This document shows, one piece after another, positions 58,409 through 64,000 of a DNA stretch of 64,000 bases. A model generated the notes under the pieces. The model was given only the letters and a program-made list of their open reading frames with translations, did no database searches and was not told the origin of the DNA. The stretch is from Paenibacillus_Z sp042653205 (GTDB taxonomy: Bacteria > Bacillota > Bacilli > Paenibacillales > Paenibacillaceae). A program made the position numbers and the translations under genes. The stretch's first letter is position 1, and every line of letters starts with the position of its first letter. The DNA lies in assembly GCF_042653205.1 (NCBI RefSeq), contig NZ_JBHSHY010000001.1, positions 496,001 through 560,000 of the forward strand, read 5' to 3'.

Positions 58409-60064
58409 ATGTCCGACATTACGGCGACGCCGCCGTCCGCCGCGGGCACGGCGGTCCCTTATTCCCGCAGCGTGGCGAAGGCGATGCTGGAACAGCTGCG
58501 GCTCTGGGGCGTAAGACGCGTCTACGGCGTCACGGGAGACGCGATATTCGGCTTGATGGACGCGCTCGCCGACCAAGATCAAATCGCATTCATCGCTGTG
58601 AAGCACGAATCGGCCGCGGCGTTGATGGCGTCCGCCGAAGCCAAGCTGACGGGCGGGCTCGGCGTCTGCGTAGCGCAGACGGGGCCGGGCTTGGCGAATT
58701 TGATCGTCGGGCTCGGCGATGCCTATCTGGACAACGCGCCTGTTCTCGCCATCACGGGACAGTCGCCGCTCGCCAAGATCGGGACGCCGGCCAAGCAATT
58801 CATCGATCAGCAAGTGCTGATGCAGGCGGTCGCCGGATACAGCCGGCTCGTCGCCGATCCCGACGCGGCGATGGCCGGATTGACGGAAGCGATGCATCGC
58901 GCGCGCGCCAACCTGACCGTATCCCACTTGTCGGTTCCCGCGGACCTGTTCGGCCTGTCAACGGCGGTTCCGGCCAAGCAGCCCCCCGCCCCGCCCGTCG
59001 CGCAGCCCGATACGGAGGCGCTGGACCAGGCAGCCGGCATGATGCGTGCCGCGAGAAGACCGATGATGCTCGCCGGCTGCGGACTTCGGCACGAGCGGGA
59101 TTCGCTGCTCAAGCTCGCGGAAGCCTGGGGCTGCGGGCTCGCGCTGGCTTATGGAGCGACGGGGATCGTGCCGGACGATCATCCTCTGTTGCTGAACGGC
59201 CTGGGAGAAGGAGGCAATCCTCATCTGGACGAGTTATTCCGGCAAGCCGACGCCGTCCTTGTCCTGGAGTCGGATTGGTGGCCCGAGGGCAGCGTTCCGC
59301 AAGGCGCGCGCGTCATCCGGACCGCCTCGCATCCTGCACTTCTCGGGCTTTCCCGGCCTGCTGAGACGGCAATTGTCGGAGACGGGTCCATGGTGTTGAA
59401 GCAGCTGATCGAGCGGATGAACGGTCATCCAGCCAACCCGTCCTGGCCGGAAGCGATTCGTCGCTGCAAGCGGGCATGGCAAGCCCGGCGGGAACGGGAA
59501 GCGGGCTCGCGCGAATCCCCGCTTCACCCGGCCGGCATCGTCCAAGCCGTCGGACGGGCCCTTGACGAGGATGCGGTCATTGCCTTGGACGAGGGCGATT
59601 CCACCTTGTGGTTCCTGCGCTGCTTTCGCGCGCGTAAGCAGCGCGTGCTGCTCTCCAACCGCTTCCGGACGATGGGCTTCGGACTCCCCGCGGCCATCGC
59701 GGCGAAGCTGTGCCGGCCCGAGCAGCAAGTCGTGTGCCTCACGGGCGACGGCGGACTAGGGATGGTTATGGCCGAGCTGTTAACCGCCGCACGATACGAG
59801 CTGGCAATCGGCGTCATCGCGTTCCGCAACGACAGCCTGCAGATGGAGCGGGATAAAACGGCGGGGCAAGGACTGCGGCCGAAAGGAACGGAACTGACGA
59901 ACCCCGATTTCGTACGAGTCGCCGAAGCGTGCGGCTGGGCGGCCCGGCGAGTCGCGAGCTTGCGGCAATTGGAAGAAGCGCTCGAGCACTATCTGGGCGG
60001 CAGCCGTCCGTTCTTGCTGGAGGCGGATACGGCGCGCGTGCCGTTCCCCGAATTTCAATCCTAA
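58409..60064 (+). CDS. ThDP-dependent enzyme, pyruvate oxidase-like
   Basis: A 551-residue ThDP enzyme of the pyruvate oxidase/acetolactate synthase group. The N-terminal domain has GVTGDAIFGLMDALADQDQI and the cofactor Glu in VKHESAAALM; GVCVAQTGPGLANLIVGLGD follows. The C-terminal domain holds the GDG...N motif (LTGDGGLGMVMAELL and AFRND). ATG 58409 has AAGGAG 9 nt upstream; an ATG at 58376 overlapping the previous stop is the alternative. Pyruvate:quinone oxidoreductase or a related decarboxylase is likely; the exact reaction cannot be set from sequence. Confidence 0.88.
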   Translation: MSDITATPPSAAGTAVPYSRSVAKAMLEQLRLWGVRRVYGVTGDAIFGLMDALADQDQIAFIAVKHESAAALMASAEAKLTGGLGVCVAQTGPGLANLIVGLGDAYLDNAPVLAITGQSPLAKIGTPAKQFIDQQVLMQAVAGYSRLVADPDAAMAGLTEAMHRARANLTVSHLSVPADLFGLSTAVPAKQPPAPPVAQPDTEALDQAAGMMRAARRPMMLAGCGLRHERDSLLKLAEAWGCGLALAYGATGIVPDDHPLLLNGLGEGGNPHLDELFRQADAVLVLESDWWPEGSVPQGARVIRTASHPALLGLSRPAETAIVGDGSMVLKQLIERMNGHPANPSWPEAIRRCKRAWQARREREAGSRESPLHPAGIVQAVGRALDEDAVIALDEGDSTLWFLRCFRARKQRVLLSNRFRTMGFGLPAAIAAKLCRPEQQVVCLTGDGGLGMVMAELLTAARYELAIGVIAFRNDSLQMERDKTAGQGLRPKGTELTNPDFVRVAEACGWAARRVASLRQLEEALEHYLGGSRPFLLEADTARVPFPEFQS

Positions 60065-60077
60065 AGGAGATCAAGCC

Positions 60078-60977
60078 ATGACAACGACGAAGCACGCGCA
60101 TGTATCCGTCCCGAACCCGTTAACGCCCGCTCCCCCGTATCCCGCACAGCAACAAGACCGACAGCCCGGCATCGAGTCGGCTATGAATCCGAGGCCCGTC
60201 TTCGATGACCCGGGCTATACGGGAAGCGGGAAGCTGAAGGACAAAGTGGCGATCGTCACCGGCGGAGACAGCGGTCAAGGCAGAGCCATCGCGCTCGCGT
60301 TCGCCAAGGAAGGCGCCCTTGTCGTCGTCGCCTATCTGGATGAGCATGCCGACGCGGAGGAGACGAAGCGGGCGGTCGAACGGAAAGGCAGCCGCTGCAT
60401 GACCGTCGCCGGAGACATCGGGGACGAATCGTTCAGCGGACAATTGGTCGCGCAGACGATCGACCGGTTCGGCAAGCTCGATATTCTGGTCAACAACGCG
60501 GCAGAGCAGCATGTGCAGACCGATCTGGCGAACATTACGTCCGCTCAGATGGAACGCACGTTCCGCACCAACTTCTACTCCGTCTTCTATTTGACGAAGG
60601 CGGCTTTGCCCCATATGAAAGCCGGCGGCGCCATCATCAATGCCGCATCCTTGACGGCCTACGAAGGTAACGAGCAGCTAATGGACTATTCCGCGACGAA
60701 GGGCGCGATCGTGGCTTTCACCCGCTCCCTCTCCAAATCGCTGCACGGCAAAGGCATTCGCGTCAACGGCGTCGTGCCCGGCACGATATGGACGCCCCTC
60801 ATTCCGGCTTCATTTCCAGCCGAACAGGTGGCGATGTGGGGGGAGAAGACGCCGTTGAAACGCGCGGGCCAGCCCTTCGAGGTCGCTCCGGCCTACGTCT
60901 ATCTGGCTTCGGAGGATTCGTCGTTCGTCTCCGGCCAGTTCATCCATGTCACCGGCGGCGTCGTCATGAACGGCTAG
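60078..60977 (+). CDS. Short-chain dehydrogenase/reductase
   Basis: A 299-residue classical SDR of the extended N-terminal type (YdaD/YhdF-like general stress SDRs). VAIVTGGDSGQGRAIALAFA binds NAD(P); LVNNAAEQHVQ and the YSATKGA motif give NNAG-like and YxxxK sites, with Ser from INAASLTAYEG. The first ~50 residues are Pro-rich, as in that group. AAAGGAG lies before ATG 60078, and the gene follows the TPP enzyme by 13 nt, so they are co-transcribed; a terminator follows. Substrate unknown. Confidence 0.92.
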   Translation: MTTTKHAHVSVPNPLTPAPPYPAQQQDRQPGIESAMNPRPVFDDPGYTGSGKLKDKVAIVTGGDSGQGRAIALAFAKEGALVVVAYLDEHADAEETKRAVERKGSRCMTVAGDIGDESFSGQLVAQTIDRFGKLDILVNNAAEQHVQTDLANITSAQMERTFRTNFYSVFYLTKAALPHMKAGGAIINAASLTAYEGNEQLMDYSATKGAIVAFTRSLSKSLHGKGIRVNGVVPGTIWTPLIPASFPAEQVAMWGEKTPLKRAGQPFEVAPAYVYLASEDSSFVSGQFIHVTGGVVMNG

Positions 60978-60997
60978 CGCTGCGCCATGCCTGTAGG

Positions 60998-61023
60998 AAG
61001 TCCGCGGAATTCGCGGGCTTTTT
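60998..61023 (+). terminator. Rho-independent terminator after the SDR gene
   Basis: AAGTCCGCG (60998-61006) pairs with CGCGGGCTT (61012-61020) with one G-U pair, followed by TTTTT. It lies 21 nt after the SDR stop codon. Confidence 0.8.
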
Positions 61024-61152
61024 CCTGTGCGCCTCAGGGGACGAACCGACCGGCCGCATCGTCTTCCCTTCCCGGACGATGAATAAAACGGATTCAAATG
61101 GAAAGAAAGAAATACATCACGGATATCCATCGGGAAGGTTCGGCATACCACA

Positions 61153-61941
61153 ATGAACAACTTTCGAGACGAATATCGGAATCGGTATTATCAAGCCAAT
61201 GTGTCGACCTGGGGCACCGTGCAGCTGCACCAGCGGAATCCCCATGTCGTGGCCATGTGGTCCGTTGCGTTTCCGGGGTTCGGCCACTTTTTGTGCGAGC
61301 GGTTCGTCACGGGCTTCGCTTTGTTTTTTTGGGAATTTTATATCAATCAAGTGACGCATCTGAACACGGCGATGATGTATTCGTTCAACGGCGAATTCGA
61401 CCGGGCCAAAGCCGTGTTGGACGAAAAGCATATCTACCTCTACATTCCGGTTTATTTATTCGCCATCTGGGACAGCTACCGGATGACCGTCGACGGAAAT
61501 AAGGTCCAAGTGTTGGCCAAACGGGAAAACGCCAAATTCCCGACGTTCGCGATAACCCCTTTCGGATGCGCAATTCTCAGCAAGAAGGACCCTTGGATCG
61601 CGTTTGCCTGGGCCATGGCCTTCCCGAGTCTCGGGCAGCTGTACCTCTTCCGCTGCATAAATGCCTTGTTGACGCTGGTAATGACCATCACCGTCCTCCT
61701 GAATTCTAACTTGGTGGAAGGCATTCACTACTGCATGTTATTCGACTTCGCGAAAGCCCGAGAAGTCGTCGACGAGCAGTGGTCCCTGTATTTCCCGTCG
61801 ATTTATTTCTACGGCATCTACGAAACCTATACGAATGCGGTGGAAATCTCAAAACTCTACAACAACGAGCAAGCGAATTTTTTGAAAGAGCACCATCAAT
61901 CCGAACATTTCGTCCTGTATAAAGGAGAAAAAATCGAATGA
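61153..61941 (+). CDS. Membrane protein with internal duplication
   Basis: A 262-residue membrane protein of no named family. It has two related halves: VAMWSVAFPGFGHFLCERFV (about residue 32) matches IAFAWAMAFPSLGQLYLFRC (about residue 152), and FNGEFDRAKAVLDEKHIYLY matches LFDFAKAREVVDEQWSLYFP, each followed by an aromatic segment (LFAIWDSYRM, FYGIYETYTN). So it looks like a duplicated three-segment unit. The start at 61153 has GGAAGG 13 nt upstream. It overlaps the next gene by 4 nt. Similar two-gene pairs occur in Paenibacillus; function unknown. Confidence 0.72.
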   Translation: MNNFRDEYRNRYYQANVSTWGTVQLHQRNPHVVAMWSVAFPGFGHFLCERFVTGFALFFWEFYINQVTHLNTAMMYSFNGEFDRAKAVLDEKHIYLYIPVYLFAIWDSYRMTVDGNKVQVLAKRENAKFPTFAITPFGCAILSKKDPWIAFAWAMAFPSLGQLYLFRCINALLTLVMTITVLLNSNLVEGIHYCMLFDFAKAREVVDEQWSLYFPSIYFYGIYETYTNAVEISKLYNNEQANFLKEHHQSEHFVLYKGEKIE

Positions 61942-62420
61942 GCGTCCAGAGCGTCCAGATCTTCTCCACCTTCCAGCACTCCCACTATCTCGAGCTTGCG
62001 GTCAGCGAACTGAAGGATCATGAAATCAACAACATCTACGCAATCCCGCTCGACAATCGCCAACTGGATACCAAGCTGTTCGATACCATGCACGGCATGG
62101 ACGGGACCTCCTTGGTCGATCTAGGGCTGATCCTCGCGATGATGTTCGGCACGATCGGGGTGGCGAGAGGGTTCATATGGGAGTGGGGCCCCGTCATATG
62201 GGGGCTGATCGGATCGGCAGGCGGTTTCGCCGTCGGATTTGTCATCGACCTCCTCGTGACCCACTATCGGCGAAGAAAACTCCGAACCGTGAAAAAAAAG
62301 CATGGTGAAGTGATCTTAATCGTGCAGTGTTCGAATGAACAATCCCGCTTGGTCGAGCAGACGCTATGGGGGAACCAGGCGATCGGCGTGGCCAAGACGC
62401 GCATCGTCACGGACCTCTAG
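61938..62420 (+). CDS. Hypothetical protein with a glycine-rich membrane segment
   Basis: A 160-residue protein translationally coupled to the preceding membrane protein (ATGA overlap). A soluble N-terminal part (SVQIFSTFQHSHYLELAVSE) resembles a small ferredoxin-like fold; a glycine-rich hydrophobic hairpin (VWGLIGSAGGFAVGFVIDLL) follows; then a basic stretch (HYRRRKLRTVKKK) and a second soluble strand region (EVILIVQCSNEQSRLVEQTL). The layout resembles glycine-zipper-like proteins that control stress responses. I cannot name a family. Ends just before a strong hairpin. Confidence 0.65.
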   Translation: MSVQSVQIFSTFQHSHYLELAVSELKDHEINNIYAIPLDNRQLDTKLFDTMHGMDGTSLVDLGLILAMMFGTIGVARGFIWEWGPVIWGLIGSAGGFAVGFVIDLLVTHYRRRKLRTVKKKHGEVILIVQCSNEQSRLVEQTLWGNQAIGVAKTRIVTDL

Positions 62421-62460
62421 CCGCGGCTGCGGCGCGAGATGCTCGAAGCGCCTCCCCATA

Positions 62461-62489
62461 CCAAAGCCCGCGCTCCGCGCGGGCTTTGG
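62461..62489. terminator. Bidirectional terminator between convergent genes
   Basis: CCAAAGCCCGCGC (62461-62473) pairs with GCGCGGGCTTTGG (62477-62489) around TCC, a 13-bp stem. It lies between the coupled membrane pair and the glycoside hydrolase gene. U-runs are short on both sides. Confidence 0.7.
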
Positions 62490-62512
62490 CTGCGTCTATT
62501 CGCTAACGCCGG

Positions 62513-64000
62513 TTAGCCTCCGTTCTCGTGCACCTTTTCCAGGCCGGCGTTGACGGTCTTCATGATCCGGACCATGTCCGTATACGGCTGATCCTGCTGG
62601 TTGACGAGACCGATATTGAAATTCTCGTTGTCCCTCCGTCCCGTCACGGCTTGATCGTAGTAGGCGAACCAGCCCGAGCCGACGAACAGCGGGTTCGCCG
62701 CCTGGCTCTCGACATAGGCTTTGAACGCGAGCCCCCGCTCCGCGATACCGGCCACGCTGGTGCTCGCGTTGATCGGGGACAGTCCGCGTGCCGCATGGCT
62801 GAACGTGAATTCCAGGTTGAGCAGCGGCTTGTTGAACGATGCATAGCGCGTAATCCAAGTGGGATCGTTCGAATAATTGTCGACGGAGAACGCGTCTACG
62901 AATTCCATCGCCGCGGAATCCCATTCGAGGCTGGTCCTCCAGGTCGGCACGATCGACGCGCCCATGAACAGATGGTTTCGATCGTACTTGGAGATGATGC
63001 TCTTGATCGTCGAGAAGTACGTGCGGGAAGCGAGCCGAATATAGTCCGACACCACCTCTGCCGGCACGTTCGCGATATTAATGGACGCCGCCTTCAGCGC
63101 GTCGAACGATTCGGCGCTCGTGCCGAGCACCGCATTGACCGCGGCGAGGTCCTGGTTGTACGTGGCGGCGACCTGGTCGACGAACGCGCTCTTGGCCGCG
63201 GAGTCCGCCCCGTAGGTCAAGACGGTCTTCACGATATCGGCGTTCCAGCCCGCTTCGTTGTCGTACGTGTAGCCGATCAGCCACCGGTCGTTGCGCAGCT
63301 CTTTGAGCCGGGGCGCGATCGCCGCTTCGATGATGGACCGCGCTTGCGGGTCGAATACGTCGTAGGTCCATTGTATGCGCTTTAAATTCATCGGATCCTG
63401 AAGCAGCTCGATATACGGGAAATCCTTGATGAATCTCGGCTTGGTCCATTTCGAGAAGGCGTTGAATCCCCAATCGATGAGGCGCTTCCTCGTGATGCTC
63501 TCCCACCTCGCCTCGAAGTCGCGGCCGTATTTGCGCATGACGTTCGCTACCAAGAAGCTGACCCGCTCGCCGTTGCCATCGCTGGCATAGGCCGGGGCAA
63601 ACGCCGCAGGATCGGGAAGCTCCTCGAACACCTGCCTTGGCGAGCCGTCCGCCTTGTGGTACGGCGTGCCGTAGCCCCATTCCCAGATGCTCGCGGCATC
63701 GACCCCTTTCAGGATGAATTTATAGCCCTCCGGCGTAATGAACCACCATTTGCCGTTGATTTGCTGCAGCCTGAAATACCCGGTGCTTTTATATTTCCCG
63801 CCGCTTTTTATCCCGCCGTATTGGTCGTACGTATACCGGTCCAGCTTCACCCTCGCCAGCGCCCCGGCCTCCGCCTTGTATTCCTGCCGCAGCTGCTCGT
63901 CGGACGTCACCTTGCCGTCCCACGTCTCATAGAGCCATTGGCCGTACTTATCCATCATCAGGGCATCTTTCTTCATCTCGGCCTGCAATTGCTCAGCCGT
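62513..64000 (-). CDS. Agarase/beta-galactosidase-like glycoside hydrolase (5' end missing)
   Basis: The last ~495 codons of a gene that enters from the right edge. INGKWWFITPEGYKFILKGV is the strand that opens agarase-type TIM barrels (GKWWLVDPEG-like). NE-type acid/base residues are in IGYTYDNEAGWNADI and the probable nucleophile in KPLLNLEFTFSHAA, both in the spacing of clan GH-A enzymes. FEARWESITRKRLIDWGFNA is another family block. The N-terminus, including any signal peptide or binding modules, is outside the window. The substrate is likely a galactan or related polysaccharide but is not certain. Confidence 0.78.
   Translation of the reverse strand, partial: TAEQLQAEMKKDALMMDKYGQWLYETWDGKVTSDEQLRQEYKAEAGALARVKLDRYTYDQYGGIKSGGKYKSTGYFRLQQINGKWWFITPEGYKFILKGVDAASIWEWGYGTPYHKADGSPRQVFEELPDPAAFAPAYASDGNGERVSFLVANVMRKYGRDFEARWESITRKRLIDWGFNAFSKWTKPRFIKDFPYIELLQDPMNLKRIQWTYDVFDPQARSIIEAAIAPRLKELRNDRWLIGYTYDNEAGWNADIVKTVLTYGADSAAKSAFVDQVAATYNQDLAAVNAVLGTSAESFDALKAASINIANVPAEVVSDYIRLASRTYFSTIKSIISKYDRNHLFMGASIVPTWRTSLEWDSAAMEFVDAFSVDNYSNDPTWITRYASFNKPLLNLEFTFSHAARGLSPINASTSVAGIAERGLAFKAYVESQAANPLFVGSGWFAYYDQAVTGRRDNENFNIGLVNQQDQPYTDMVRIMKTVNAGLEKVHENGG

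Overview
The window looks like chromosomal DNA of a GC-rich, endospore-forming Firmicute of the Paenibacillus/Cohnella type. The reasons are a GerA-type germinant receptor operon, Gram-positive lipoproteins, strong AGGAGG ribosome binding sites, frequent GTG/TTG starts and several protein families typical of Bacillales. No rRNA, tRNA, CRISPR array or insertion sequence was seen.

Layout. (1) Positions 1-8042, minus strand: an organosulfur scavenging cluster. It has DszA-, DszB- and DszC-like desulfurisation proteins around a methionine-type (MetNIQ) ABC importer, an HpaB-type flavin monooxygenase and a TetR regulator. (2) Positions 8259-33114, minus strand: an extracellular contractile injection system (eCIS), a phage-tail-like particle of the Afp/PVC family. 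In transcription order it encodes AAA ATPase, tail terminator (DUF4255), sheath, tube, gp41-like assembly protein, a tiny DUF6760 protein, second tube, an unusual 280-residue protein, LysM baseplate hub, split spike (gpD-like plus gpV-like), PAAR tip, gp25, two baseplate-J-like proteins, a beta-propeller/tail-I fusion, two unknown paralogues and a DUF4157 protein ending in a nuclease-like domain, the probable cargo toxin. A KAP-family P-loop NTPase gene upstream carries two compensating frameshifts. A GAF-LuxR regulator is divergent from it. (3) Positions 34.5-38.7 kb: small accessory genes (two unknown proteins, a GNAT acetyltransferase, an AT-richer lactonase-like propeller). (4) Positions 38.9-40.6 kb: a decayed ABC exporter. 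(5) Positions 40.7-46.4 kb: a Gfo/Idh/MocA oxidoreductase with a cre-like site, an SF0329-like protein and a GerAB-GerAA-GerAC operon. (6) Positions 46.4-50.3 kb: a cyoABCD-type quinol oxidase. (7) Positions 50.6-62.4 kb: a DapA-superfamily protein with altered active site, membrane proteins, an HxlR/NmrA pair with a perfect palindrome, a GMC oxidoreductase with gluconate-dehydrogenase-like subunit 3, an enolase-superfamily enzyme, a pyruvate-oxidase-like TPP enzyme and an SDR. (8) Positions 62.5 kb to the right edge: a partial agarase-like glycoside hydrolase.

The most notable system is the eCIS with its nuclease-bearing DUF4157 protein, its paralogous unknown pair and the lack of an obvious tape-measure gene. 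The particle would be built around the tube and sheath, with the ATPase and terminator controlling assembly and the LuxR protein a candidate activator. The sulfur cluster probably feeds sulfur from methionine-like or aromatic/alkyl sulfur compounds into the cell. The GMC, TPP and SDR genes close to the quinol oxidase suggest oxidative sugar or pyruvate metabolism feeding electrons to the membrane, but that link is inference from proximity.
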